A stretch of DNA of 64,000 bases from Desulfatibacillum sp. (GCA_020725555.1 DYEU01000005.1:24704-88703), one strand, 5' to 3'; shown: positions 1-9,245, counted from the stretch's first letter. The notes: a model not told the origin generated them from the letters alone. Program-made: numbers and translations.

Positions 1-177
1 CAGCTCGGCATCCAGGCGCTCTCCATCGCGGCGACGGCCCTCTACACCGCGGTGGCGACCTGGCTGCTGGCCAGGTTCACCGGCCTGCTCACGGGCGGGC
101 TGCGGGTCGACGAGGAAAACGAACGCATCGGCCTGGACGGCGCCGTGCACGGCGAACGGGCTTTTGAAATCGAATGA
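1..177 (+). CDS. amt: Ammonium transporter, C-terminal end (partial)
   Basis: Open reading frame entering from the left edge and ending in TGA; only the last 58 residues are present. They consist of one final hydrophobic segment (ALSIAATALYTAVATWLL) followed by a short cytoplasmic tail with LRVDEENERIGLD and HGERAFEIE, which matches the tail of Amt/AmtB channels (typically ...GLDxxxHGExAYE). Amt conducts ammonium/ammonia across the inner membrane and is gated by PII binding. The PII gene starts 30 bp downstream and glnA follows, which is the classical linkage and supports the call. The start and promoter lie outside the window. Confidence 0.85.
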   Translation, partial: QLGIQALSIAATALYTAVATWLLARFTGLLTGGLRVDEENERIGLDGAVHGERAFEIE

Positions 178-549
<372 letters not shown>

Positions 550-613
550 ACGCGCTCGGCCAAACGACGGCTCTCAACCCGGTGGATTCTCCCTATCCAC
601 GAAAAGGAGGAAA

Positions 614-2029
614 ATGATGAAACCCAAAGAGGTACTGGCGTTCGCCAAGGAACAGGGCGCCCGCATGCTCGATCTGCGCTTCATGGATTTTCCCGGGCTG
701 TGGCAGCACTTCTCCGTCCCCATCCACCAGCTCGACGAGGGAAGCTTCGAGGACGGCTTCGGCTTCGACGGCTCGAGCATCCGCGGCTGGCAGCCGATCA
801 ACGCCAGCGACATGCTGGTCATCCCCGACCCGGCGACGGCGCGCATGGACCCCTTCACCCAGGAGCCGACGCTCGTCATGATCTGCGACATCGTCGACCC
901 GGTCACCCGCGCGCCCTACACGCGGGACCCGCGCCACATCGCCCGCAAGGCCGAGGCCTACCTCAAGAGCACGGGGATCGCCGACATCGCCTACATGGGG
1001 CCGGAGGCCGAGTTTTTCATCTTCGACGACATCCGCTACGAGTCGAACTCCTACGGCGCCTTCTACGAGATCGACTCGATCGAGGGGACCTGGAACACGG
1101 GGCGTGAGGAGGGGCCGAACCTCGGCTACAAGCCGCGGCCCAAGGAGGGCTATTTCCCCGTGCCGCCGATGGACAAGTTCCAGGACCTGCGCACGGAGAT
1201 GGTGCTCGTGCTCGAGCGGCTCGGCATCGAGGTCGAGGCCCAGCACCACGAGGTCGCCACCGCCGGTCAGGCCGAAATCGACATGAAGTTCAAGCCCCTG
1301 CTCCAGATGGCCGACCAGCTCATGTGGTTCAAGTACGTGCTCAAGAACGTGGCCTACCGCCGCAACCACACCGTGACCTTCATGCCCAAGCCCCTCTTCG
1401 GCGACAACGGCTCGGGCATGCACACCCACGTGAGCCTCTGGAAGGACGGGAAAAACCTCTTCGCCGGGGACAAGTACGCGGGGGTCTCGCAGACGACGCT
1501 CTACGCCATCGGCGGCATCCTCAAACACTGCCGCGCCCTCTGCGCGATCACCAACCCCACGACGAACTCCTACAAGCGGCTCGTCCCGGGATACGAGGCG
1601 CCCGTCAACCTCGCCTACTCCAGCCGCAACCGCAGCGCGGCGATCCGCATCCCGATGTACTCGACCTCGCCCAAGGCGAAGCGAATCGAGTTCCGCACCC
1701 CGGACCCCTCCTGCAACGGCTACCTCGCCTTCGCCGCGATCCTGATGGCCGTGATCGACGGCATCCAGAACAAGATCGACCCCGGGGACCCCCTCGACAA
1801 GAACATCTACGATCTGCCTCCCGAGGAGCTCGCCCAGGTGCCCTCGGCCCCGGGATCGCTCGAGGAGGCGCTCGCCTGCCTGAAGGCCGACCCGGACTTT
1901 TTGCTCAAGGGCGATGTCTTCACCCGGGATGCGCTCGAGATGTGGATCGAGTACAAGACCCGCACCGAGGTCGACGCCGTGCGCCTGCGGCCGCACCCCC
2001 ACGAGTTCTTCCTCTACTTCGACATCTGA
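614..2029 (+). CDS. glnA: Glutamine synthetase, type I
   Basis: 471-residue GSI enzyme making glutamine from glutamate, ammonia and ATP in the cytoplasm. Visible landmarks are the beta-grasp start ([14 protein letters not shown]), the metal-binding AEFFIFDD and GQAEIDMKF segments, the ATP-binding [12 protein letters not shown], and the glutamate loop [17 protein letters not shown]. The adenylylation loop NIYDLPPEE places the modifiable tyrosine at residue 399, so this is the GSI-beta, adenylylation-regulated type. Start ATG 614 is preceded by AAAAGGAGGA. It lies 64 bp behind the PII gene, probably in one amt-glnB-glnA transcript, and is followed by a strong intrinsic terminator. Confidence 0.97.
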   Translation: MMKPKEVLAFAKEQGARMLDLRFMDFPGLWQHFSVPIHQLDEGSFEDGFGFDGSSIRGWQPINASDMLVIPDPATARMDPFTQEPTLVMICDIVDPVTRAPYTRDPRHIARKAEAYLKSTGIADIAYMGPEAEFFIFDDIRYESNSYGAFYEIDSIEGTWNTGREEGPNLGYKPRPKEGYFPVPPMDKFQDLRTEMVLVLERLGIEVEAQHHEVATAGQAEIDMKFKPLLQMADQLMWFKYVLKNVAYRRNHTVTFMPKPLFGDNGSGMHTHVSLWKDGKNLFAGDKYAGVSQTTLYAIGGILKHCRALCAITNPTTNSYKRLVPGYEAPVNLAYSSRNRSAAIRIPMYSTSPKAKRIEFRTPDPSCNGYLAFAAILMAVIDGIQNKIDPGDPLDKNIYDLPPEELAQVPSAPGSLEEALACLKADPDFLLKGDVFTRDALEMWIEYKTRTEVDAVRLRPHPHEFFLYFDI

Positions 2030-2057
2030 GGCGCACGGCGCGGCTCTGCCGCGGCCG

Positions 2058-2100
2058 GGGCCCCCGGGCGGATTTCCCCGCCCGGGGGCCCTTTTCGCTT
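2058..2100 (+). terminator. Intrinsic terminator after glnA
   Basis: A 14-bp GC stem (GGGCCCCCGGGCGG pairing with CCGCCCGGGGGCCC) around a 6-nt loop, followed by TTTTCGCTT. It lies 29 bp past the glnA stop, between the convergent glnA and nifA-like genes, and has its T-rich tail on the plus strand. Confidence 0.8.
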
Positions 2101-2176
2101 GGCGGGGATGCGGGGGGCAAGGCGGCCCCGGGAGGGGGGGATCCCTCGGGCCGGGTCCGGGGCGGCCCCCCGCCCG

Positions 2177-3712
2177 CTAGGGCCGGTAGATGCGGTAGTC
2201 GATCCCGTGGCGGCGCGCCTTGTAGGCGAACTTGCGCACGGTCGTGCGCAGGAGCGCCGCCGCGGCGGTGATGTTGCCGCGGGTGTTCTTGAGGGCGTCG
2301 ATCAGCATCTCGCGCTCGAGCTTGGCGACGGCCTCGTCGAGTGCGACCGCGGGCAGGGTCCCGGACTCGGTGCCGGTCTGCAGCGTGGGGGGGAGATGGT
2401 AGCTGTGGATCACGCCCTCCTCGCACAGCAGGACGGCGCGCTCGATGCAGTTTTCGAGCTCGCGCACGTTTCCCGGCCAGTGGTACTGCATGAGCATGTC
2501 GATCGCCGGGGTGGAGAACCGCCGGATGTCCTTTCCGTTCTCGCGGGCGTACTTCTCGAGAAAATAATCCGCGAGCAGCAGGATGTCGGTCTTGCGCTCG
2601 CGAAGCGGCGGCATGTAGATTGGAAAGACGTTCAGCCGGTAGTAGAGGTCGCCGCGGAAGTCCCCCTTCTCCACCGCCTGCTCGAGGTTCGAGTTCGTCG
2701 CCGCGATCACGCGCACGTCCACCCGGATCGTGCGCTGCCCGCCCACGCGGTCGAACTCCTTCTCCTGCAGGATCCGGAGCAGGTTCGCCTGCACGTCGAG
2801 GTTGAGCGAGCCGATCTCGTCGAGAAAGATGGTGCCGCGGTGGGCGAGCTCGAACTTGCCGATCTTCTGGCGGATCGCGCCCGTGAAGGCGCCCTTTTCG
2901 TGGCCGAAGAGCTCGCTTTCGATCAGGTTCTGGGGGAGCGCGGCGCAGTTCACCTTGACGAAGGGGCCGTTGGCCCGCGGGCTGTTGTAGTGGATGGAGT
3001 TGGCGACCAGCTCCTTGCCGGTCCCGCTCTCGCCGCGGATGAGGACCGTCGCGTTGCTGCGGCAGACGCGGGAGATCATCTGAAAGACCTCCCGCATGCG
3101 GTTGGAGCTGCCGATGATGTGGCCGAAGCTGTACTTGTTCTGGAGCTCCGACTGCAGCCTGCGGTTCTCCTCGCGCAACCGCTCGTGCTCGAGGCGGATG
3201 GTCTCGAGCTTGCTCACGTGGCTGGCGAGCATCGTGGCGACGACCGAAAGCAGCCGCTTGCCCTCCTCCAGGGGGTAGTCCGGGTCGAAGGGGCGGTCGA
3301 CGCTCAGGGCGCCGATCACCTGGCTGCCCTTCTTGATCGGGACGCAGAAAAAGGAGAGCTCGGCCGTCTTCTTGCCGCGGCGGCTCGCCGTGCGGTCGAG
3401 GAAGCGGGGCTCCTCGCTGATCCGCGCCACGGCCACGGCCTTGCCGCTCTGGATCACCTCGCCCGTCACCCCCTCCCCCAGCTTGTAGCGCACGCGCGCG
3501 ATCGCCGCCGGGGCGATGCCGTGGGCGACCTCGATGCGGATCTCCTCCTTCAGGGGGTCGAGCAGCGTGATCGTCCCGCGCACCATGTTCATCGAGCCGG
3601 AGAGGATGTCGAGGACCTTGTAGAGCGAGCGCCGCAGGTCGAGGTGCTCGTTCAAGGCCTTGGAGATCTCGTAGAGGAGGGCGATGTGCTCGACACGCTC
3701 GATTTTCATCAC
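2177..3712 (-). CDS. nifA: NifA-like sigma-54-dependent transcriptional activator
   Basis: 511-residue bacterial enhancer-binding protein: N-terminal GAF domain (about 25-165), short coiled linker (about 170-195), AAA+ domain (about 200-430) and Fis-type C-terminal helix-turn-helix (about 478-503). The AAA+ domain has Walker A GESGTGKE (227-234), the sigma-54-contacting GAFTGA loop (274-279) and Walker B TIFLDEIG. The domain order and GAF type match NifA, the activator of nitrogenase genes. There is no Cys cluster in the linker before the HTH, so the oxygen-sensitive alphaproteobacterial type is unlikely. Position beside amt-PII-glnA fits nitrogen control. No nif structural genes are in the window, so targets are inferred. 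Confidence 0.85.
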   Translation of the reverse strand: MMKIERVEHIALLYEISKALNEHLDLRRSLYKVLDILSGSMNMVRGTITLLDPLKEEIRIEVAHGIAPAAIARVRYKLGEGVTGEVIQSGKAVAVARISEEPRFLDRTASRRGKKTAELSFFCVPIKKGSQVIGALSVDRPFDPDYPLEEGKRLLSVVATMLASHVSKLETIRLEHERLREENRRLQSELQNKYSFGHIIGSSNRMREVFQMISRVCRSNATVLIRGESGTGKELVANSIHYNSPRANGPFVKVNCAALPQNLIESELFGHEKGAFTGAIRQKIGKFELAHRGTIFLDEIGSLNLDVQANLLRILQEKEFDRVGGQRTIRVDVRVIAATNSNLEQAVEKGDFRGDLYYRLNVFPIYMPPLRERKTDILLLADYFLEKYARENGKDIRRFSTPAIDMLMQYHWPGNVRELENCIERAVLLCEEGVIHSYHLPPTLQTGTESGTLPAVALDEAVAKLEREMLIDALKNTRGNITAAAALLRTTVRKFAYKARRHGIDYRIYRP

Positions 3713-3753
3713 TGTTTTGAATCCGACTTGATCGTTTTTTACAATTTTGTGAA

Positions 3754-3782
3754 ATTATACCCCATCCCCCGGCGCGGCGCAA
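3754..3782 (-). promoter_or_regulatory. Sigma-70-type promoter of the nifA-like gene
   Basis: On the minus strand TTGCGC (3782-3777), a 17-bp spacer and a perfect TATAAT (3759-3754) lie about 42 bp upstream of the nifA-like start codon. The AT-rich stretch 3713-3760 stands out in a GC-rich background. No -24/-12 sigma-54 element was seen, so the activator itself seems to be expressed from a housekeeping promoter. Confidence 0.55.
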
Positions 3783-3810
3783 GCGCCGCGCCGGGCGGCG
3801 GAGGGCGGCG

Positions 3811-5022
3811 GTGATCCTGCACGTCGACATGGATGCCTTCTACGCCGCGGTCGAGCAGCGCGACCGGCCGGAGCTTCGCGGCCGGCCGGTCGTGGTCGGC
3901 GGGATGGGGGGCCGGGGGGTCGTGGCCGCGGCGAGCTACGAGGCCCGCGCCTTCGGGGTGCGCTCGGCCCTGCCCACGGCCGAGGCGCGCCGGCTTTGCC
4001 CGCAAGCCGTCTTTCTCGCCCCCCGACCGGAGCGCTACCGCGAGGTCTCCCGCCGCATCCGCGAGGTGCTCGCCTCCTTCAGCCCGATCGTCGAGCCCGT
4101 CTCGATCGACGAGGCCTTCCTCGACCTCGCCGGCACCGAACGCCTTTACGGCCCGCCGCCGGCGGCCGGGCGGCTGCTCAAAGAGCGGATCTTCGCCGCG
4201 GTCGGGCTGACCGCCTCGGTCGGCATCGCCCCCAACCGGTTTCTCGCCAAGGCCGCCTCGGATTTCGCCAAACCCGACGGCCTGACCGTGATCGCCCCCG
4301 GCGAGGAGGCCGCGTTCCTTGCGGTCCTCCCGCTCGAGAAGGCGCCGGGCGTGGGCCCCCGGATGCGGGAGCGGCTTGCGCGCTTCGGGGTGCGCTTTCT
4401 GGGCGAGCTCGCCCGCATCCCCGAGGGGGAGCTCGTCGCCCTCCTCGGCGCGGCCGGCCAAAGGCTGGCCGCGCTCGCCCGCGGCATCGACCCGACCCCC
4501 GTGACCCCGCCTTCGCCCCCGCGCTCCTTGGGCAGCGAGTGCACGCTCGACCGCGACACGCGCGACCGGGACCTGCTCGCGCGGCTGCTGCTCGCCCACG
4601 CCGAGGCCGTGGCCGCCGAGCTGCGCGCGGCGGACGCGGCCGCGCGCACGGTCGTGCTCAAGATCCGGCTTGCGGATTTCTCGCTCAAGACCCGGCGGCG
4701 CACGTGGGCCGCTGCGGCCTCCTCCTCGCGCGAGCTGTACCGCCGGGCGCTCGCCCTGCTCGAGGGGTTTCCGCTCGGCCAGCCGGTGCGGTTGATCGGC
4801 CTGGCGGCGGCCGGCCTGGTCGCGGCGGGCCTTCCCCGCCAGCCGCCCCTCTTCGGCGAGCAGGGGCGCCGGTCCGCGGAGTGGGAGCGGGTCGACCGCG
4901 CCATGGCCTCGATTCAGGAGCGGTTCGGGGACGGGGCGGTCGGCCGGGCGAGCCTCAGGGAGCCGCGAAAGACGCCGGCCCCAGGACCGCGAGGAGGCGG
5001 CCGACGACCTGGTCGGGGGTGA
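3811..5022 (+). CDS. dinB: DNA polymerase IV (Y family)
   Basis: 403-residue translesion polymerase starting at GTG with the diagnostic HVDMDAFYAAVE. Catalytic carboxylates are intact: Asp6 in HVDMD and Asp100/Glu101 in PVSIDEAFLD. The thumb has the helix-hairpin-helix region (LEKAPGVGPRMRERL) and the C-terminal little finger is present. A QPPLF motif near the C-terminus fits the beta-clamp-binding consensus QxxLF. It copies damaged DNA error-prone at stalled forks. No clear dedicated -35/-10 was seen in the 98-bp gap shared with the divergent nifA-like gene. The last 68 bp overlap the convergent aroK. Confidence 0.95.
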   Translation: MILHVDMDAFYAAVEQRDRPELRGRPVVVGGMGGRGVVAAASYEARAFGVRSALPTAEARRLCPQAVFLAPRPERYREVSRRIREVLASFSPIVEPVSIDEAFLDLAGTERLYGPPPAAGRLLKERIFAAVGLTASVGIAPNRFLAKAASDFAKPDGLTVIAPGEEAAFLAVLPLEKAPGVGPRMRERLARFGVRFLGELARIPEGELVALLGAAGQRLAALARGIDPTPVTPPSPPRSLGSECTLDRDTRDRDLLARLLLAHAEAVAAELRAADAAARTVVLKIRLADFSLKTRRRTWAAAASSSRELYRRALALLEGFPLGQPVRLIGLAAAGLVAAGLPRQPPLFGEQGRRSAEWERVDRAMASIQERFGDGAVGRASLREPRKTPAPGPRGGGRRPGRG

Positions 5023-5479
5023 GGCCGTCGGTGGCGACCACGAGGTCCGCGGCACGGCGGTAGAGGGGGTCGCGCTCCGCCCAGAGCTCTTCGAGGCCCC
5101 GGCCGGGGGCGATCACGACCCCGCGGGCATCGAGGTCCGCAAGCCGCTCCTTCAGGCGTTCGGCCGAGAGCATCAGGTAGACGGAGATCCCCCCTTGCCG
5201 CAGGTGGCGCATCGCCGCCTCGCGGTAGACGACGCTTCCGCCGGGGGCGACCACGCAGCCCGCAAAGGAAAGCGACAGGACGTGGCGTTCCTCGAGCCGG
5301 CAGAAGCCCTCGGGGCCGTGCTCGCGGATCAGCTCCCGGAGGCTCTTGCCCTCGCGGCGATGGATCACGAGGTCGGTGTCGAGAAAGGAGAAGTTGAGGC
5401 GCTTGGCGAGGAGCACGCCGACGGTGCTTTTCCCGGCGGCGGGCATGCCGATCAGGACGACGTGGCCGAAGGGCGGCAT
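4955..5479 (-). CDS. aroK: Shikimate kinase
   Basis: 174-residue P-loop kinase that phosphorylates shikimate with ATP in the chorismate pathway. Walker A is GMPAAGKST; the DTD shikimate-binding motif (FLDTDLVI), the GFCRLEERHVL segment and the APGGSVV glycine motif are in family order. An in-frame upstream extension exists, but the ATG at 5479 puts the P-loop at the usual distance from the N-terminus and the extension is low-complexity Arg/Pro/Gly. Its 3' end overlaps dinB by 68 bp tail to tail. The upstream neighbour on the same strand is separated by a hairpin terminator, so aroK probably has its own promoter. Confidence 0.85.
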   Translation of the reverse strand: MPPFGHVVLIGMPAAGKSTVGVLLAKRLNFSFLDTDLVIHRREGKSLRELIREHGPEGFCRLEERHVLSLSFAGCVVAPGGSVVYREAAMRHLRQGGISVYLMLSAERLKERLADLDARGVVIAPGRGLEELWAERDPLYRRAADLVVATDGLTPDQVVGRLLAVLGPASFAAP

Positions 5480-5490
5480 GGCCGCATCCC

Positions 5491-5522
5491 GAAAAGAGCG
5501 CCGCGGCCGAACGGCCGCGGCG
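5491..5522 (-). terminator. Hairpin terminator between the PEP-CTERM gene and aroK
   Basis: Minus-strand hairpin GCCGCGGCCG-TT-CGGCCGCGGC (5521-5500) followed by GCTCTTTT. It lies just past the stop of the 5553-6581 gene and just before aroK. The T tract is short, so termination may be partial. Confidence 0.5.
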
Positions 5523-5552
5523 TCCCGCCTCCGGGGGGAACGGGGGCCCGGC

Positions 5553-6581
5553 TCACGGCGTGCGCCGCCGGACCGCGGCAAACGCGAGAAGCCCGGCGGC
5601 CATGAGGGCGAGCGTTCCCGGCTCCGGGACCGGCCTGGCCGGGAGACGTCCCGCGAAGAGCTCGTTGTGCGCTTCCCCGGTTCCGAAGAGCGAGCGTGCG
5701 ATCAGCCCGCCCTCGATGTGGCCGTCGAAGAAGCGCACCTTCGCCCAGGGGGCGAGGACCGTCCCGTGCACCTCGATGCCGGCGATCTTGAGCGCGGTCG
5801 CCTCGTAGAAGTTGTAGAGGATGCGGTCGTCGGGGAAACGGCCCTCCGTGTCCTGGTCGCCGTAGAGGCCGTTGAACCAGAAGCCGAAGCCTTCCATGCG
5901 GCCGATCTTCCCCGCGATGTTGACCAGGACCGTGGAGCCTTCGGGGGCCTCGATCCGGAAATCGCCGATGCGCACGAGGTCCCAGGCGGAGAGGGTGAAG
6001 ATGTTGAGCCGGGGATCGGACCCCTTGAGGGTGAGGTTCGGCTTGAGGTCTGGCCGTCCGGGGTCCCCGCCCGCCTTTTCGACCGTGCCGTTTGGCGCTA
6101 GATTTCCCCAATAAGAGGACAGTTCCCGCAACTGGTCGCGCTCGCGATGGAAATCGATCGGCGGCGGGGTCTTTTCCCTCAGGGTGTCGTAGGTGAAGGT
6201 CGGGTAGCCGCCGGCGTCCTTGCCGATGAAGGCCCTGCCGCCGACGACGATGTCGCCCTTTTTGTAGGCGGGGTCCCCGGAGTTCTCCTGGGGGAAGTAG
6301 CCGACACTGCCGCGCCGAGCGAAGAGGCTTCCGCCCACGATCAGCTCCGGGTCGGTGTCGTTGCCGTCCCGCTCGCGGATGAGCCGCGCAACCGACATGT
6401 CCGAGTAGAAGACGTTTCCGCCGGCGGCGACACGGCCCTCGGTGTCCGTCCTCCACTGCACAAGGTCCTCGAAGACGAAGACGTTGAACGCGGAGGCGAC
6501 CCCCAGGGCCGAGGCAAGGGCGAGTGCCGGGAAACCGGATAACAAAAAAACCAAGGCACCCGCTACGGCCGTTCTTTTCAT
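5553..6581 (-). CDS. Choice-of-anchor A family protein with PEP-CTERM sorting signal
   Basis: 342-residue secreted protein. It has an N-terminal signal peptide (MKRTAVAGALVFLLSG...ALA), then a repeat-rich beta-type region beginning SAFNVFVFEDL with EGRVAAGGNVF, ELIVGGSLF and IVVGGRAFIG, typical of the choice-of-anchor A domain. It ends in VPEPGTLALMAAGLLAF plus RRR, a textbook PEP-CTERM signal (VPEP, transmembrane helix, arginines) recognised by an exosortase and linked to extracellular matrix or exopolysaccharide. Start ATG 6581 is preceded by a G-rich Shine-Dalgarno; an upstream in-frame start would precede the signal peptide unnaturally. No exosortase gene is in the window. Ligand and function are unknown. 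Confidence 0.85.
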   Translation of the reverse strand: MKRTAVAGALVFLLSGFPALALASALGVASAFNVFVFEDLVQWRTDTEGRVAAGGNVFYSDMSVARLIRERDGNDTDPELIVGGSLFARRGSVGYFPQENSGDPAYKKGDIVVGGRAFIGKDAGGYPTFTYDTLREKTPPPIDFHRERDQLRELSSYWGNLAPNGTVEKAGGDPGRPDLKPNLTLKGSDPRLNIFTLSAWDLVRIGDFRIEAPEGSTVLVNIAGKIGRMEGFGFWFNGLYGDQDTEGRFPDDRILYNFYEATALKIAGIEVHGTVLAPWAKVRFFDGHIEGGLIARSLFGTGEAHNELFAGRLPARPVPEPGTLALMAAGLLAFAAVRRRTP

Positions 6582-6639
6582 CTTCCCCCCTTTTTCCTTG
6601 CGGGTTGGCGGCGGCGACAATACGGTGAAGTTTAGTTAA

Positions 6640-6666
6640 ATTATCAGCGCCGGGCGCGGCTGTCAA
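6640..6666 (-). promoter_or_regulatory. Promoter of the PEP-CTERM gene
   Basis: Minus-strand TTGACA (6666-6661), then GATAAT (6645-6640) with 15-bp spacing. An alternative -10, TAATTT, would give 17 bp. It lies about 60 bp upstream of the start codon in a locally AT-rich patch. Confidence 0.45.
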
Positions 6667-6743
6667 TAGACGGATCCACAACCTGCAAGAATCAATGACA
6701 AATTGCCGGGGCCAACCCGCGGGAAACTCCCTTTGGGCAATGA

Positions 6744-6759
6744 TCCGTACATATTGATC
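6744..6759 (+). promoter_or_regulatory. Possible second, degenerate NrdR box
   Basis: TCCGTACATATTGATC lies exactly 31 bp upstream of the strong NrdR box and keeps most of the central consensus wAtATaTwG, while the outer bases differ. NrdR boxes usually occur in pairs about three helical turns apart, which is the only reason to list it. Confidence 0.35.
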
Positions 6760-6769
6760 GAATTGCAGG

Positions 6770-6797
6770 TTGACACACAATATGTTGTGTGCAAAAT
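6770..6797 (+). promoter_or_regulatory. nrdJ promoter
   Basis: TTGACA (6770-6775), 16-bp spacer and CAAAAT (6792-6797). The spacer is almost filled by the NrdR box, so repressor binding would block RNA polymerase. It lies about 175 bp upstream of the nrdJ start. Confidence 0.55.
6775..6790 (+). promoter_or_regulatory. NrdR box
   Basis: ACACAATATGTTGTGT matches the published NrdR consensus acaCwAtATaTwGtgt at 15 of 16 positions and is a near-perfect palindrome (ACACAA / TTGTGT). NrdR is the zinc/ATP-cone repressor of ribonucleotide reductase genes; the downstream gene is exactly such a gene. Confidence 0.85.
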
Positions 6798-6970
6798 GAA
6801 ATACCAGATGCCGGCCTGCGGGCTGCCGGCCGCATGACCTACGCCGCATTTCATTCCCGGACAGGCTCCCCATGCTTATCTTGACGAGTCAAAGCCCGTG
6901 AAACGGCGGCCTGCAGGCGCCGCCGCAACCTGAAACCCCGTTTCCCGCCCAGCGGACGAGGACCCTCACC

Positions 6971-9220
6971 ATGGAAGACGCCCTCATTGCGCCAGCGGCC
7001 TCCCTGCCGCAGCAGCCGGCCCCGGCGAAGCCGCGGCTTGTGCTCTCCGAAAACGCGCTCACGGTGCTGCGCAAGCGCTACCTGAAAAAAGACCCCCAGG
7101 GCAAACCGCTCGAAACCCCCGAGAGGATGTTCCGGCGGGTCGCGCACCACATCGCGCGCGCGGAAAGGAACTACGGCGCCGACGAGCGCCGTGTGGCCGA
7201 GATCGAGGAGGCCTTCTACGATTTCATGACCTCGTTTCGCTTCCTCCCCAATTCGCCCACGCTGATGAACGCCGGCCGGCGTCTGGGCCAGCTCGCGGCC
7301 TGCTTCGTGCTCCCCGTCGAGGACAGCATGGAGGGGATCTTCGATGCGCTGCGCAACGCGGCCCTCATCCACAAGTCGGGCGGCGGGACGGGCTTTTCCT
7401 TTTCGCGCCTGCGGCCCAAGAACAGCAACGTGGGCTCGACCGGCGGGGTCGCCTCCGGGCCCGTCTCCTTCATGAAGATCTTCAACACCGCCACCGAGCA
7501 GGTGAAACAGGGCGGCACCCGGCGCGGGGCCAACATGGCCATCCTGCGCGTCGATCACCCCGACATCCTCGAGTTCATCCACTGCAAGAGCAGCGGCCGC
7601 GAGCTCAACAACTTCAACATCTCCGTCGCCGTGACCGACGCCTTCATGCGCGCGGCCGCCTCCGGCGAGGACTACGATCTCCTCGACCCGCGGGACCGCC
7701 GCGCGGTCGCCCGGCTGAACGCGGCCGAGGTCTACGCCGCCCTCGTCTCCCAGGCCTGGAAGACGGGCGACCCGGGGATCATTTTCCTCGACCGCATGAA
7801 CGCCGACAACCCGACCCCGGAGCTGGGCGAGATCGAGTCCACCAACCCCTGCGGCGAGCAGCCCCTTCTTCCCATGGAGGCCTGCAACCTGGGCTCCATC
7901 AACCTCGCCCGCTTCGTGCGGCCGGGCGCCGGGATCGACTGGGAGGGGCTGCGCGAAACCGTCGCCCTCGCGGTGCGCTTCCTCGACGACACGATCGACA
8001 TGTCCCGCTACCCCCTGCCCGAGATCACGGCCATGGTGCAGGGAAACCGCAAGGTGGGCCTGGGCGTCATGGGCTTCGCCGACCTGCTCTTCGAGCTCGG
8101 CGTCCCCTACGACTCCGAGGAGGCCCTGCAGACGGCCGAGTCGGTCATGGGCTTCATCCAGAAGACCGCCCACGCGGCCTCGGAGGCGCTCGCCGAGGAG
8201 CGCGGGGTCTTCCCCAACTGGGAACGGAGCCTCTACGGCAAGCGGGGGCTCAAGCGCCGCAACGCGACGCTCACGACGATCGCCCCCACGGGGACGCTGA
8301 GCATCATCGCCGGCTGCTCAAGCGGCATCGAGCCCCTCTTCGCGCTCAGCTTCGTGCGCCGCGTCATGGACAACGACCGGCTGCTCGAGGTGAACCCGGT
8401 CTTCGAGCGCACCGCCCGCGAGCGCGGCTTCTACAGCGCCGAGCTCATGGACCGGATCGCCCGCGAGGGCTCGATCCGGAACATGGAGGAGATCCCCGCG
8501 GATGTCCGCCGCGTCTTCGTGACCGCCCACGACATCTCCCCCGAGTGGCACGTGCGCATGCAGGCCGCCTTCCAGAAGCACACCGACAACGCGGTCTCCA
8601 AGACCGTGAACCTCCCGCGGCAGGCCACGGTCGACGACGTCCGGCGCGTCTACGACCTCGCCTTCGAGCTCGGCTGCAAGGGGGTGACGATCTACCGCGA
8701 CGGCAGCAAGGAGAACCAGGTGCTCTCCGTCGGGGCCGCCCCGGGGGCGCCGCCGGGCGGGGTGCTCGAGCGGCCCGAGACCCTCTTCGGCTTCACCACC
8801 AAGATCAAGACCGGCTACGGCCACCTCTACGTCACCGTCACCGAGCTCGACGGCCGGCCCTTCGAGGTCTTCGCCACCATCGGCAAATCGGGCCGCTCGA
8901 CCACGGCCAAGACCGAGGCGATCGGGCGGCTCGTTTCGCTTGCGCTGCGCTCGGGCGTCACCGTGGACAAGATCGTTGATCAGCTCAAGGGGATCTGCGG
9001 CGAGCACCCGATCTTCCAGAACGGAGGGCTCGTTCTCTCCATCCCCGATGCGATCGCCCGCGTGCTCGAAAATCGCTACCTCACAAAGGAGGGCAAGCCG
9101 CGGATCGCCAAGACCGAGCACAGCCTGAGCGGGGAGAAGTGCCCCGAGTGCGGCCAGAAGGTGAGCTTCGAGGAAGGCTGCCTGATCTGCCACTTCTGCG
9201 GCTACAACAAGTGCAGCTGA
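6971..9220 (+). CDS. nrdJ: Ribonucleoside-diphosphate reductase, adenosylcobalamin-dependent (class II)
   Basis: 749-residue class II ribonucleotide reductase, which makes deoxyribonucleotides using a B12-derived thiyl radical and needs no oxygen. Family landmarks in order: NSPTLMNAG, KSGGGTGFSFSRLRP, NPCGEQPLLPMEACNLGSINL with the catalytic Asn/Cys/Glu, and APTGTLSIIAG. The C-terminal tail has the Cys-rich CPECG...CLICHFCGYNKC, which supplies redox-active/zinc cysteines. There is no N-terminal ATP-cone. Start ATG 6971 has GAGGA ten bases upstream. It is monocistronic, with NrdR-box control visible upstream. Confidence 0.96.
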   Translation: MEDALIAPAASLPQQPAPAKPRLVLSENALTVLRKRYLKKDPQGKPLETPERMFRRVAHHIARAERNYGADERRVAEIEEAFYDFMTSFRFLPNSPTLMNAGRRLGQLAACFVLPVEDSMEGIFDALRNAALIHKSGGGTGFSFSRLRPKNSNVGSTGGVASGPVSFMKIFNTATEQVKQGGTRRGANMAILRVDHPDILEFIHCKSSGRELNNFNISVAVTDAFMRAAASGEDYDLLDPRDRRAVARLNAAEVYAALVSQAWKTGDPGIIFLDRMNADNPTPELGEIESTNPCGEQPLLPMEACNLGSINLARFVRPGAGIDWEGLRETVALAVRFLDDTIDMSRYPLPEITAMVQGNRKVGLGVMGFADLLFELGVPYDSEEALQTAESVMGFIQKTAHAASEALAEERGVFPNWERSLYGKRGLKRRNATLTTIAPTGTLSIIAGCSSGIEPLFALSFVRRVMDNDRLLEVNPVFERTARERGFYSAELMDRIAREGSIRNMEEIPADVRRVFVTAHDISPEWHVRMQAAFQKHTDNAVSKTVNLPRQATVDDVRRVYDLAFELGCKGVTIYRDGSKENQVLSVGAAPGAPPGGVLERPETLFGFTTKIKTGYGHLYVTVTELDGRPFEVFATIGKSGRSTTAKTEAIGRLVSLALRSGVTVDKIVDQLKGICGEHPIFQNGGLVLSIPDAIARVLENRYLTKEGKPRIAKTEHSLSGEKCPECGQKVSFEEGCLICHFCGYNKCS

Positions 9221-9245
9221 GCGGGCGGCCCCCGGCGGCGCCCCC

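Larger units (their letters stand above)
6582..6970. other. 389-bp divergent regulatory region (PEP-CTERM gene / nrdJ)
   Basis: No credible coding region. It holds a minus-strand promoter for the PEP-CTERM gene, a NrdR-type operator over a plus-strand promoter for nrdJ, and a roughly 170-nt nrdJ leader containing small inverted repeats: one rich in GCCGGC near 6810-6840, TTGAC-GA-GTCAA near 6882-6893, and GGCGGC/GCCGCC near 6904-6925. I could not assign the leader to a known riboswitch. Confidence 0.6.

Noticed and set aside
6798..6970. Cobalamin riboswitch in the nrdJ leader
   Set aside because: Hairpins are present, but no B12-box-like conserved core is visible; the NrdR box explains regulation better.
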